NCBI GenBank assembly: GCA_000442015.1
Contig: KE560966.1
Span: 19,766-62,084, forward strand
DNA from: Rozella allomycis CSF55
Lineage: Eukaryota; Rozellomycota
Length of the DNA: 42,319 nucleotides
Direction: 5' to 3'
The notes below the pieces were generated by a model that had not been told where the DNA came from, did not search any database, and was given only the letters and a program-made list of their open reading frames with translations. Positions 1 to 11,237 of this stretch are shown here, one piece after another. Within the stretch, counting starts at the first letter, position 1, and each line of letters starts with the position of its first letter. Both the position numbers and the translations under genes were made by a program.

Positions 1-3000
1 GAAATGAATGGAATGGCAACATTTAACAGATCATTGGCTAACTGATAATTATTTAGCGAGTAGATTTTGGTATCTTCTATATTGATTGAAATTTGATTAA
101 TTGATTGAAGAAAGAGAGTGTTGAATAGATTTAGTTTATCTGTTTCTTGGATGGCATCGTTCAATATCATTTCTAGTTTGAATGTTTCTATTGGATCTAA
201 TAAATGATAAAGATATTCTCTCTTCATTTTACCAAAACAGAATAACAATAGACTTGAATAGTTTGTTAATAAATTTGATGATTTAATATTGTAGTAGAAT
301 GAATGGAATTGTGCATCTAATTTACATTTTCTTAAAAGNATGGAATGGCAACATTTAACAGATCATTGGCTAACTTATAATTATTTAGCGAGTAGATTTT
401 GGTATCTTCTATATTGATTGAAATTTGATTAATTGATTGAAGAAAGAGAGTGTTGAATAGATTTAGTTTATCTGTTTCTTGGATGGCATCGTTCAATATC
501 ATTTCTAGTTTGAATGTTTCTATTGGATCTAATAAATGATAAAGATATTCTCTCTTCATTTTACCAAAACAGAATAGCAATAAGCTTGAATAGTTTGTTA
601 ATAGATTTGATGATTTAATGTTGTAGTAGAATGAATGGAATTGTGCATCTAATTTACATTTTCTTAAAAGAGAATCAATTATCAATTCAATCTTTTTTGG
701 ATCTATTTTGGAAATATCTGAATCTATTTCTGAATCTATTTGTGAAATTTCTGAATCTAAGAAACAATTATAGAACATTTGAATCAAACTATTTTTAATT
801 TGAGATTTATCAGAGTAGAATAATAATCTATTTGAAATTAGTGGATGATGTAAAAAGTTGGATTGAACGTAAAGAATGATATCATTTCTTGTTTGAAGGT
901 CTGAATGATCAGCCAAGTATAATGATAACCAAGCTAATTCAAGACCATTTAATTCTTTTAAGAACAAAGAAGCATTTATGGGATTTATTTGAAGATTTAA
1001 ATGGAAATAGTTTGAATGAATAAATGATTTGACTAGAGGGTCCTTAAAACTAGACCAATGATCTTTAAATAGAAGAAATAGATCTATTATAGATTTAGAG
1101 GTACTTTTGGGATAATCAATTAAAAAGAATTTAAAGTTGTAAATAAAATCAAAGGGATAACAATTAAATAGAAATTTTGGAATTGATTTGAAAATTTTGA
1201 AATAGATAAAGATTAGAAAAACAAAAGACCAATCTTTTTCATTTAAATCTTTTTCATTTAAATCTCTTTCACTTAAATCTTTTTCATTTAAATCTTTTTC
1301 ATTTAATCTTTCTAATAAAAGATCTTCAGCTGAATTTAATTGATTTGCTTGAACTAGAATTTTAAATTTGAAGAATAAAACAAACAAATCATCTTTCATT
1401 TGATTTAAATAATCAATTTGTTTTTTCCAATCATTCAATAAAAGACAAAATCTCAACTTTAAAAGCAATCCTTTCTCCAATGTTAAAGTTTTATTAAAGT
1501 TACTAGCGATACTTTCACCTACTTCACATGTGTCTTCAACTACATCTTCACCTTCAACTACCTCTTCACCTTCACCACTCTCACCCTTATCACCTCCCTC
1601 TGATAATATACTTTCTAATTCTTTAATGAGAGATTCTCTATCTAATCTAAACTGTAAAATATCAAAATAGATCATCAACAATTTCTCATTATTCTTATAA
1701 TAAATAAGACCCTTTTTGATTGAATCTAGAAATGGATCTAATTTGATACCAAAAAATTTAATATTTTCAAAAGAACAATTTGGAAGTAATGAAATTGAAT
1801 AATTAATCCATTCATGTAACGATGAAGAACTATTTGGTTCATTTAATTCTTTTTTGAAATATCTTGATTGTTCAAATGATTCATTTGATAGTTTATCATA
1901 AATTTCATTTGAAAATATTCTAAATGTTTTATTAAACGTTAATGATTTATTCAATGAATTTAGATTAGATTTTGATGAATTAGATTTAGAAGAGTTTAAC
2001 TTGAATGAGTTTGAAGTAATCTTTGAGTGATTGAAAGGTTTGCACTTTAGATTGGTTGCTTCTTGATCTTCTTCATTGAATGATTTAAATTCTTCTTTAT
2101 CTCTCTCATTAAATGTTTCATCAGTAGAAATATCAATCATTTCAACATTGATAGCTGCTTTGTGATAGAATAGTAAATCAATTGGATCTATAAATTCATT
2201 AATCTTTTCACACAATCTTTTAGCCAATTCAATTATTGTTACAGCTGGTGAATTAAATGAATTCAACGTTTCAATCAACACATCATGTAAATGATTTGAA
2301 TTAGTACTAGATATGTCACTACTATCACTCTTTGTACTACTTGTACCACCATCACNTTGAAAAAGACTTTAAATGAATAAATGAACACTTCTTATCATTA
2401 CATTTAGAATCAAATCTACAGATTATTCTATTTGGATCTATTTCATATCCATTCAACAATCTCTCAATATACTTTAATCTATTCTTATTCCAAAATCTAG
2501 AAATAAACTTGAAATTAGAAAATGATTCAATTGGTGATTCCCAAAAACATTCACTCTTTTTTATTTCTTCCCTCATCTCTTCTTTAGTCTCCAATTTTAT
2601 ATTTTCTACTTTAAACATTTCAATCAAATTGTGTGGCTTAAATATTCTATTTTTATCTACAACAATCCCATCAATCTCTTCCAACAACAAATATCTATCA
2701 TTAAATGTTGAAAGAATTGTTTCTGATTCTGTAAGGTTAAACTCATCACTTTCATCTTCATCAACTTCATCAGCTATCTCTTCTGATACAATCTCCATCT
2801 CTAAACTACCTTCATCATTAGAATCCCCACTTGCATTATTCACCATTTCAACATCAACGACTTTAACATTTCCATCAACAACCATTCCATCTTCTTTGTC
2901 TTGGATAGCTCTTTCCTTTATATAATCAATTAATGAATGAATAGCAATTTTTGGATATTTTTTAGAATTTGATTTAGCTTCTAGTATTATAGATTCGATA

Positions 3001-5033
3001 TCCTTTGGTAGATTTATAGTCCCTTTAATCTTCTTAACTGATGAATTCAACTTATTTTGTTCTCTTTTCACACTCTTCTCTAACATTTTCATTCTTCTTA
3101 TTAACATTTCTTTTTCAATTTCATTCAACTTTTTATTCAAATCAACCATTGGTTGTTCTTCATTCTGTTTCAAACTTTCCACTTCATTCAATTCCACTTC
3201 ATTCAACTCTACTTCATTCAACTCTATCTCATCTGATTCTTTTAAATCATCCATTTCTAGACTCTCTACATCTTCATCATCTACATTCTCAATATCAACA
3301 TCTTCTTTCACTTCTCCCTCTTCTACTTCATCTCTTTCTTCTTTATCTTCATCTATTACTTCTACTTCTTCACTCTCTTCACTAAATTCACTCTCAGTCT
3401 CCATTTCTTCTCCCAATGACAATTCTTCTTCATAAGATTTCTTTTCCAATGATTTCTCCATTGCGTTTTTCATTGTATTCAACGCTTTCAATCTCAACTC
3501 ATTAATCTTGCTCTTATTCCTTTCAACATCCGAATCTACAATTTCTCCCTCTTCCCTATCTTCTTCCCTATCTTCTTCTCTATCTTCTTCTCTTTCAACT
3601 TCCCTCTCTTCTTCCTTTTCCACTTTTTCTTTTGCTTCTTTTTCTTGAATAAATTTACACAAATCTATCATTTCTTTAATTATTAGTTTCCTCTTTTCAT
3701 CTTGTTTATCAAATATTTCTTCCAATTCTTTAATTGTTTCTATTTTCTGCATAAAATGTTTCTTTTTAAACTTATTTTGTTGAAGTGGTTCAATGCACTC
3801 AACACCATTCTCAATGATATCTACACTCTCACCAAGCGTTTCAATAGATTCACATTCAACTTTATTTCTGTCACAGTCAAGAACTGGACTTTCAACATTC
3901 ATTCTATTAGAATATATTTCTATTTCATCTTTCAACTCTCCTTGCTCCACTTGATCCACTAATTCAACTTGCTGCTCATCTTTCACTTCCTCATTCTCAA
4001 CCTGCTCAACCTGTTCATCTTTCTGCTCATCTTTCATATCAACTTTAACCTTCTCCCCAATAATCTTCCTCTTCTTCCTAATACTCTTCTCCAATTCCTT
4101 CACCTGCTTCCACCTGCTCCCCAACCTCTTCTGCAAATCACTCTTCCTCACACAAAACTCCCTTTCAACAACCTCCAACTTGCTCAAATGCCCCTCCACT
4201 TGCGCAACCTCAATCTTCAACTCCTCCAGCCTAATCTGCATCTCATTCTTTTCAAACTCAACCTGCTTCATCTGCCCATTCAGCACCTTCATCTCCTTGC
4301 CATGCTTCTCAATCTCTTCAATCAATACTCCAACCCTCTCTTTCTGCTTCTCCATCTCAGCCTTGATAAAATCCTTGTTTTTGTCGTTCATAAGATACAA
4401 TCCACTCATGCCCTCTTCTATCCTAGGCATCCGTCGCGTCTTCATCTCCATCTTGTACTCTTTCGTCTCCTCATCGTCCTCGGAGTTTATACTATCGCTT
4501 AGCGTTTCTTCTGATTCTTCATATTCTATCACTAGTCTATTTTCGGCTTTTATTTCTTCGCGGGTTTTTATTCCCTTCCAGACATTATATATATCTTGAT
4601 CTTGGTCTTTCATTTCTTCATCAACTTTCTCTTTGACTTTTTCTCCATCTTTTATTTCCGCATCTTCTTTTATTTCAACATGCTCATCTTTCAACTGATT
4701 TTCTGTATTCTCCTTAGCATTTTCACCAATCCCCTTCTCTTCAGCTTTACCATCCTTCTCTTCCTCTACCTTCTCTCCTCCCTTCTCTTCATTCTCACTC
4801 CTCCTCTTCAAATTACTCCTCCTTCCAACATACGCCTTCCGATAATCAATCACCGGCTCACTCCCCTTCCTAAACACATTCAAAACCTCCTCCTTCTTCT
4901 TCCCCTCCCTCTTCCCAAACCCTCCAAACCCTCTCCCAACAATCTCCTCGGGCCCAATCCTTCCCCCACTCAACACCCCTATCCGCTCATTCAAATCCCT
5001 CAGCAAATCACTCACAAACATTCTATTGCTCAT
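1..5033 (-). CDS. ZFC3H1/Red1-like zinc-finger scaffold of nuclear RNA decay (3' end off window)
   Basis: Two long open frames (5033-2357 and 2355-340) are one gene interrupted by an N at 2356: the frame upstream of the second block is open right up to the N. The first ~890 residues are very acidic, coiled-coil and low-complexity, then comes a C-x5-C-x4-C-x3-H zinc finger (RIICRFDSKCNDKKCSFIH) of the type found in ZFC3H1 and fission-yeast Red1. The remaining ~670 residues are helical, consistent with the HAT/TPR-like C-terminal half of ZFC3H1. Those proteins link nuclear RNA to the exosome-targeting MTR4/Mtl1 complex. I start at the ATG at 5033 (MSNRMFV); the frame runs upstream only to GTG. 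A second N at 339 is followed by a repeat of the same coding sequence, and the protein continues past base 1. No intron was needed. The family call rests on the finger and overall layout. Confidence 0.6.
8..670. repeat. Direct repeat around N at 339 (likely unmerged contig ends)
   Basis: Bases 8-338 and 340-670 are the same sequence, about 331 bp each, differing at about six positions by eye (for example at base 43 and around 250-295). A single N sits between them. The copy nearest base 1 carries the reading frame of the ZFC3H1-like gene a few codons further (VAIPFIS). This is best read as two overlapping contig ends, perhaps of two haplotypes, placed side by side. Confidence 0.8.
1233..1306 (-). 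repeat. Five 15-bp units encoding NEKDL repeats
   Basis: Five near-perfect 15-bp units in the coding strand give the peptide repeat NEKDL/SERDL inside the ZFC3H1-like protein. Two similar in-frame minisatellites lie in the same gene: 15-bp units encoding NEVEL at about 3180-3229 and 12-bp units encoding REED at about 3553-3592. All keep the frame, so they should vary in number between isolates. Confidence 0.8.
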
Positions 5034-5200
5034 AAACACAGAAAATCGCTCCTCCACAGTCCTATCACATCCAAATACTAAATTTACCCTCGTTTGCTGC
5101 GCTTCGACATCATTTCTGACATTACAAGGGTCAACCCGCTGAAATCGTGGATCGGTTGCAGTTTAAAAGTTGCAAAAAGTCAAAGTGTTTTTTTAGATTC

Positions 5201-6113
5201 ATGTCAGCCATGGTTCGTGGAAAAATTTTGAATGCTGGTCCACTCAAATTCATATACTCGGCGTACGCTATAGCGCATCCAAGCAAAATGGCATTGAAAG
5301 CAAATACTTTTAAGAATATATTCCAGGCGGGGGAAGACGCTCACCTTTTATCTGCAAAACACTTAGCCATCGCGGACGGAATATCTATTCAGCCTTCCGG
5401 TACAGTACTCAACACTTATGCGCAATGCATTCTTGCAAACATGCTAAACATTATACACGCTCAGGACGATCCATCCGACAATGACTATCTAGTGAATCAA
5501 AGCAACATGCATATTCTCCAAAAAGCGTACACCAATCTACCAGCATCTACACAGGGTTCGGCTACAGGTAATACAACAATTCAACACACACATAGTCCTG
5601 CTTACATCCATACAAGACTGTACCCTCCAATTCACACAACTAGGCGACACAGTTTTCAGAGTAATTAGAGACGGCCGGTTCATCATAAAAAGCTGTGACA
5701 TGCAGCATTCCTTCAACTATCCCTACCAGCTCGCCTCCACAGCCGGCGACAAACCACAAGACGCCGTTGAATACTCGCTACAAGCACGTTGCGGCGATAT
5801 AATCGTCATGGGCAGCGACGGCCTCTTTGACAATATATTCGACGACCGAATTCTTGAAATTGTTAACCAAGTTGGCGATAAAAACAGCGGTAAGGATTAT
5901 ACTTCCGAAGAGATGCTCAAACAAAAGACAATGGTGATATGCGATGCATTGGGCAATATGGCTAGAGATATTTCAATGGACGTGAATGCAAACACTCCGT
6001 TTTCAGAAAAGGCTCTGCATGAAGGAATCCCGTATCATGGCGGGAAAATGGATGATATAACTGTCATCGTCGCAACGCTCGCAGCTGAAGAAGACTCGCC
6101 TGATAGAAGATGA
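5201..6113 (+). CDS. PTC7: PTC7-type mitochondrial PP2C phosphatase
   Basis: Exons 5201-5567 and 5596-6113, joined across a 28-nt intron (5568-5595). Splicing gives GSATVLLTSIQDC followed by QLGDTVFRVIRDGRF, which matches the PTC7/PPTC7 core. Visible metal-site motifs are GEDA, ADG, GSDGLFDN and DDITVIVA. Family members are Mg/Mn-dependent Ser/Thr phosphatases of the mitochondrion acting on coenzyme Q and metabolic enzymes. The region after ADG reads ISIQPSG instead of the usual VGGW, so the active-site loop is altered. I start at ATG 5201 (MSAMVRG); a longer frame begins only with GTG, and a pyrimidine-rich AG just before the ATG leaves open a missed first exon carrying the targeting peptide. 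It is divergent from the ZFC3H1-like gene, about 170 bp away. Confidence 0.85.
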
Positions 6114-6223
6114 TATTAAATTAAATTGCTGGTATTATTTATTCCTCTACATCATATCGTACCGTCATATGCTGACATTATCGCGATCATATCGAATTTG
6201 AAAAATTGTGTCTATTTCATTTT

Positions 6224-7257
6224 CTACATTGTATTTACCAGATCGATTCCCTGTTCTTTCAACTCTTCATCCTCTATCATTTTCTTGTGAATTTCTTTTG
6301 TCAATATCTGAACTTTTTGTGTTTGCACTTTTTTGACATTGGAATGCTCACTCTTGTATCCTGAACTGCTCTCATATTTCTTTGAACTCTTTTTAATTTC
6401 TGGCTCGCTATTGTAGGACGACGCTTTGCTTTTCAGATCTGGCGATTTCAAAAGGTCCTTGTAAAGTCCGCCTTTTAGGAACTTTTTCATTTTCCTTTGT
6501 TATATAGACAGTATTTCTACTTTAGAAATGGTTTCACGTTATAATATCGTTCAGGCTTTTTGCTGATATCTGCAATATTGTGCCAGGCTATTTTCTTTTC
6601 CGATTACACCATCAAAATTACGCTAATCTCTTTTCTTGTTCTAGTAGCAAATGTTGAATTTTCTGGTATACCAACTGCTACGTACATTCTAGCTCTCTTT
6701 TCAAGAAAGAGTTCGATATAATCTTGTTCGTTTACGAATTCCGAAATGTCAAAACCGGTCTCTTCCAGAACCTGTTATTATTCAAGATCTATGCCTGGCA
6801 TACCTCTCTGATGGCACAGCTCATTTCGTTTTCATTTTGATTTATCTTTCCCCTCGGAAATGACCATGTAGAGCCAGAGTATCCTTTCACCAAAAGTACC
6901 TGAATAAATACATCACTTTTATTAAACCTTATCCTTTTCTTCATTGAGAATAACAGCTCCACAAACGGGCACTTTCCCTTTGTAGTTTCTGAACATGTTT
7001 ATCACTTCATCCACAATATTTAAATGCTGATTTAGAGATGGGCAATGCTTAAATAAATATTCTGCAAATGATTTTAAATTCATTTTTGGTAGTTGTGGAT
7101 TGTTTTCTCTATAAAAGTCATCGTAAAACCAGTGTGCCTGTTCAATCTGAAAACCGAGCCTCTCAAATGAAGCTAAATCTTCTTCTGGTATGTTTAATAT
7201 AAATCGAGCAGACAGATCGTCAAATACATACTCTAATGGGTCCTCCCCTTCGGCCAT
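6224..7257 (-). CDS. DCP2: DCP2 mRNA decapping enzyme (five exons)
   Basis: Exons 7257-6928, 6899-6804, 6771-6622, 6594-6521 and 6494-6224, with introns of 28, 32, 27 and 26 nt, give a continuous 306-residue protein. It begins with the DCP2 box A region (SARFILNIPEEDL, then FERLGFQIEQAHWFY). The Nudix box is complete: G, five residues, E, seven residues, REVLEETGF (from GKINQNENE onward). The box B region ends with VKPFLKKMKKFLKGG. DCP2 hydrolyses the m7G cap and commits mRNA to 5'-3' decay in the cytoplasm. The C-terminal tail is short and Ser/Lys-rich compared with yeast. The start is the ATG of MAEGEDP; an upstream in-frame extension has no family match. It is head to head with PAT1, its activator. 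Confidence 0.95.
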
Positions 7258-7485
7258 GTAAATTTGGAATTTTCGACATATACATCCTATAACCACGCAT
7301 AATTTTTTAAAGCAAGAAATAAACAACTTCAAACTTGTATATTAAATGCAAGTAGTGCATTACAAGTCTACGGCATATCGATAAATGATTCAAATTCTTT
7401 ACGAGTTCTGATCTGTGTGCCACACAAAAATAATAAATATTTTATAGAGCCTATAGGCACAAGAAAGATCTTTCAAAAAGAAACT

Positions 7486-7492
7486 AAAAAAA
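7486..7492 (-). terminator. Pol III T-run after tRNA-Ala
   Basis: A run of seven T on the minus strand begins two bases after the discriminator base of the tRNA, as expected for RNA polymerase III termination. Confidence 0.75.
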
Positions 7493-7493
7493 G

Positions 7494-7517
7494 TGGAGTT
7501 GCGGGGTATCGATCCCC

Positions 7518-7550
<33 letters not shown>

Positions 7551-7566
7551 TCTGAGCTACAACCCC
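7494..7566 (-). tRNA. tRNA-Ala, anticodon AGC
   Basis: The minus strand folds into a 73-nt cloverleaf. The acceptor arms GGGGTTG and CAACTCC pair with a G3:U70 wobble, the classic alanine identity element. The anticodon loop TTAGCAT carries AGC (read as IGC, decoding GCU/GCC), and the discriminator base is A. There is no intron. The T loop reads ATCGATA instead of the usual TTCGANY, so positions 54 and 60 are both A, as in eukaryotic initiator tRNA. It lies between the divergent DCP2 and PAT1 genes. Confidence 0.97.
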
Positions 7567-7726
7567 TATGAATAAGAAACTAGCTTAAAATATTTGTTGT
7601 TTCCATACTTGATTTATTGCATTGAAAAAAATACAGAGGATAAAATGAAATGATAGAATATTTTCATGATTTTAGTACTTCACTCTTTTTGTTCATATAT
7701 TCTGTGAGCGTTCACAAATTTCCTAA

Positions 7727-9383
7727 ATGTCTGATTCTGAAGATAGCTTAAACGATGAGACGTTTGGTGATATCAACATTCAAGGTATAGTGATACTTAG
7801 ATTTTAAAAGGTGAATTTGATTTTTCTGGCGCTACAAAAAATTTCGTCGAAAGTTATAGTGTTCCCATAAAAGAAACGGTCACAAGCAAGTCAGTGACAC
7901 CCAGTGGCATCAAAAAGAAGGTTCTGACATTAGAAGAATTGGAAGCGTCTTTTATGAAAACTGCTGTTGAATCGGACACTCAAGTCCAACAAGGGAGAGT
8001 TCTTGAGCGTTTACCTGAAGCTTTTCTCTTACCATCAAAAAACGATAGTCTGTTAGAACCACTTCAATCCAAACCTTTGAAAAATGATCCTTATGCAGGC
8101 TTGATGACCAAAGAAGACATTGCATACATTTCAAAAATGCAAATTAAACACATGGCCGGTGAAAATAATGAAATTGATGATTATTATTATGAGCATTATC
8201 GCAAAAAACAAGATGCTAAAGAGACCAGATATCTGCCAGTTCCCCTAGTCCAACATAAGAAAAAAGGAAAGGTTACAAACTGTAACATTCATAATACTAA
8301 AAAAATAGTGACAAAAGAGGGGGCTCTTGGGAAAATAGCCTTGAACTCTATTCGAAATCCAAAACAACAATTAACAATTGAGAAAAAGCAGGGAGACAAT
8401 TCAGGGGAAACGAATACGCAAACAAAGATTCAGGCATCTAGGAAAATGCAAAAACAAATTTTGAGGCTGATAGAAGATGGATTTTCTATTTTGCTAGAAT
8501 GTTCAGAATCGAAAGAAAAGGAAATGGATTTGTCATTTGTAGAGAGGTATGTGTTTGATAAAACTGTGATAGACAAGCTCAGAATGAAGAAATACGAGAA
8601 AAAGTGTTGAAATACATGAAAAAGATACTCTTTGAAGAAGTTGGCGATTCGTAATTTACAACATTCAATAATATAGATTTCACATTCCAGTGTTGATTCA
8701 AGTGCTAAACCATACCAAAGGCAAAAGGCTTTTAAAGAAATTGATCTCATACCTTGACAATGTTAGCAAATGTCAATTATTAGATATATTTATAAGATAT
8801 TTCGAGTATATTGACGTTGTTAGTCCATTCGCAGGACATGAAGAAGTAAGCCGAAAAGTTAAATATTTTTAGATTGAAGTCTTTGTCCAGTCGTTATTAA
8901 TGCCAATGGCAGAATTTGTAAATGAAATAGAAATGTCTCGATTACTATCTTGGCTCAACATTCTTGTTGACAAGACTTCATTTCTGAAAATTGCAATGAG
9001 TAAAGCTGGTTTAGTTTTACTTTGTGTCTTTGTTAGCAGGGGAGACTTTTTGAAATCTTCTGATGAGAAGAATACGTATACAGTTCAATGGTAAGTAGCT
9101 CGAGGCACATGAATTTAGGGAGTCAGTAGTAGGACGTCTTTACAAAATTTTGGAATCAAGATTTCTTGATTTATTTCCAGCTCCAACAGAAAGTGCATTT
9201 TACGTTTGGCAATTTCTTTCACTTCTAGTTACTGCCATAAGTACTGATCAAAGGCATGCACTAGTTTTGGGGGTTCGAGAGCGAGTTTTATCTACTGTTC
9301 AATCTAATAATCCAACTTTTATTCAGGACCTTAATATATTTTTAAATCCTTTGGGATTAGATGCGTCACAATTAACTCAATAA
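7727..9383 (+). CDS. PAT1: PAT1 decapping activator (six exons)
   Basis: Exons 7727-7784, 7811-8546, 8573-8650, 8677-8845, 8873-9090 and 9119-9383 (introns 26, 26, 26, 27 and 28 nt) give 507 residues with all phases matching. Family marks are the N-terminal DSLNDETFG, then KNDPYAGLMTKED and DDYYYEHY in the middle. The C-terminal helical-repeat domain follows, with TKGKRLLKKLISYL and a final AFYVWQFLSLL segment. PAT1 bridges deadenylated mRNA, the Lsm1-7 ring, Dhh1 and DCP2. It is shorter than the yeast and human proteins, mostly in the linker. Its start lies about 470 bp from the DCP2 start, on the other strand; its stop is 32 bp from the convergent QCR10 stop. Confidence 0.9.
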
Positions 9384-9415
9384 AATATAATATTTCAATT
9401 CGTATGACTTTCACT

Positions 9416-9632
9416 TTATTTAAAGTCTTTCCATTCTTCCCAGCGGTAGCCAATCAATGGAAGCCTAGAATACAAATCTCTTCTTAACATTGGCAATCTT
9501 TCGCCAAAGAATACAAGTCCTAGTACCGCACAAGGAATCCATGGAAGCCTACATAAAAGATTGATCAAATACATACCAGAAAGGTGATTTAAGGTAACTC
9601 ATCTTCGAATATCTCCCGATGTTAACCGACAT
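9416..9632 (-). CDS. QCR10: QCR10, small subunit of mitochondrial complex III
   Basis: Exons 9632-9577 and 9548-9416 around a 28-nt intron encode 62 residues. The core CAVLGLVFFGERLP, then LYSRLPLIGYRWEEW, matches fungal QCR10 (one membrane helix, then an xxLYxxxPLxG motif). The protein is a peripheral single-span subunit of the cytochrome bc1 complex in the inner mitochondrial membrane. Two in-frame ATG codons exist (9632 and 9602); I use the first because family members have a short N-terminal arm. The gene is too short and spliced to be seen as an ORF. Its presence implies a working respiratory chain. Confidence 0.75.
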
Positions 9633-9734
9633 TGCAAGAACAAATATTTACCGGGGTTGTTTACTATACCTCGGAAATAAACCAGTATGCTATTTATTTA
9701 GTTATTAATAACAACCTTTCATTTGAATCAGTAC

Positions 9735-9795
9735 CAGGTCTTTATTCGAGAAAACTTAATTAACNCAGACCTTTATTCGAGAAAACTTAATTAGC
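9735..9795. repeat. 30-bp direct repeat around N at 9765
   Basis: Bases 9735-9764 and 9766-9795 are 30-bp copies with three differences, separated by one N. It falls between genes, so no protein is broken. Same pattern as the other N-flanked repeats. Confidence 0.75.
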
Positions 9796-9815
9796 ACCAT
9801 TCTGAAAAACCGTGA

Positions 9816-10220
9816 ATGAGTCACCCAGACTTTCAGAAATCGATTCACGTCCTAAGAATAGAAGATATATTTGAGAAATCAAAAATAAAGAAAAATAAAT
9901 GGCTAGATTTAATAAACAAGGAAAACCGTCTTCAAGAGAAGGTAGAATTCAATTGCCCGATTTTTAGATACAAAAAGTACAGGAAAAGGGATCGCAGAAT
10001 TACATATATTGGGAAAACTTTAAAAACTGAGGATGAAGATGCTGACCATGCTAGTCGAGGAACAGCCGATATGCGTAGGGAACAAGCCGTTGACAATGAT
10101 GATATAACCTTGGAGGCTGAAGAAGAGCACTCGTACATTGAAGAAGAAATGGATCAAGTAGAATTGGACCTTGACGAAGACAATGAGGAGCAAGATTCAG
10201 ATATTTTGTCGGACCTTTGA
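9816..10220 (+). CDS. Acidic small protein, weakly APC15-like
   Basis: A single open frame of 134 residues. It has a short N-terminal segment with a tryptophan (NKWLDLINKENRLQ), a basic patch (KYRKRDRR), then YIGKTLKTEDED and a strongly acidic C-terminal half. The order Trp segment, an IGK motif and an acidic tail recalls the anaphase-promoting-complex subunit APC15/Mnd2, but similarity is too weak for a firm call. I see no signal peptide, membrane segment or intron. The ATG at 9816 is the only sensible start. It could equally be an unrelated nuclear acidic protein. Confidence 0.45.
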   Translation: MSHPDFQKSIHVLRIEDIFEKSKIKKNKWLDLINKENRLQEKVEFNCPIFRYKKYRKRDRRITYIGKTLKTEDEDADHASRGTADMRREQAVDNDDITLEAEEEHSYIEEEMDQVELDLDEDNEEQDSDILSDL

Positions 10221-10407
10221 ATTAAATATGTTATTTTTTAAAAAAGACCAGTTACATACAAAATAAAAATCACTTTATTTAATGATTTTCATTGATGGTA
10301 GGACAATTGTCATTACTAGTTAAGTGATGTCAAAGGTTATCAGATAATCCAAATTGCTGTCATCAACTTATAAATGGATCCGGTCGTACATGAAAATCAC
10401 GAATTAA

Positions 10408-11205
10408 ATGACTCGTAGTTTAAACAAAATCGTTATTGTTCTAACAACCGTTACCGACATGAAATCCGGTTCCAGCATGAACAAACAACCAACTACAGGA
10501 TTTAATGCTGTCGAAGCAGGTTACTCATGGAGTAAAATGAATATTCAAGAGTTAATAAGAATCATTACGCCAATTAGAAAAGCAATATAACATGGAAATC
10601 GTATTCGCTTCACCTCGCGGAGGAGAATGTATGATGTCTCCAAAAGTAACAATTTACACAAACCATACATAGTCAAGTGAGGAAGCAAAGCGTGATTTCG
10701 AATTAAAAGAGTTTTTGGAATCACGCCAAGTAATGGAAGAGATNATGACTTGGAATTTGAAAGTATTGCAGCTGTTGTTCTTATTGGTGGGCATGGGGCA
10801 TTGATTGACTTTCCAAGCAGCCACGGACTTACTCGTATGTGTGAAAGAGTAGGATGGCATTATTCTTAATTACAGGTCTGGTATGAGAATAATGGAGTTA
10901 TCGGTGCTATCGCACAAGGATCAATCGGATTGGTTAATATGAAGAATCCACGTTCCGGGGAACCATTCTTGAAGAATCGCAAAATCACTTGTATGACTAG
11001 CGACGAAGAGAAGAAGCTCAATGAGGATATTCCATTTTACGTCGAAGAGAAATTGGAAGAACTTGGCGCCAAACTTGAAACTCAAAGCCCTTATCAACCA
11101 AATGTAGTCATAGAAGAAAATCGTCTTGTTAGTGGCCAGAATCCACCATCCGCAAGACAATTTGGAGAAAGATTAAGAGAATTGATCATGAATATTAAGA
11201 AATAA
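10408..11205 (+). CDS. DJ-1/PfpI (Hsp31-like) protein without the catalytic cysteine
   Basis: Exons 10408-10531, 10560-10645, 10673-10848 and 10876-11205 (introns 28, 27 and 27 nt) give an Hsp31/DJ-1-superfamily protein of about 245 residues. Family motifs are IVIVLTTVTDMKSG at the N terminus, TGFNAVEA with the conserved Glu, MEIVFASPRGGE, AVVLIGGHGALIDFP and VVIEENRLVSGQNPPS. The nucleophile elbow, normally AVCHGPAGL, reads AIAQGSIGL, so the Cys-His pair is Ala-Gln. Known members are glyoxalase III or protein-repair chaperones that need that Cys. This copy is therefore probably a pseudoenzyme. An N at 10744 disrupts the frame between EE and DLEFES; the true gap must differ from one base. Confidence 0.85.
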
Positions 11206-11237
11206 TGACTAGTAATAAATTTGCTGTTTATTTGCAA

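Noticed and set aside
8-670. A true 331-bp tandem duplication in the ZFC3H1-like gene
   Set aside because: The N lies exactly between the copies and the same pattern recurs at five other Ns, so unmerged contig ends are simpler.
2509-5081. Several plus-strand ORFs opposite the ZFC3H1-like gene
   Set aside because: Translations are Leu/Ser/His/Phe low-complexity, the mirror of Glu/Lys-rich codons on the minus strand.
7811-9383. PAT1, DCP2 and other genes as frameshifted pseudogenes
   Set aside because: Every break is explained by a 26-32 nt GT-AG intron that restores phase and motifs; no frameshifting or stop readthrough is needed.
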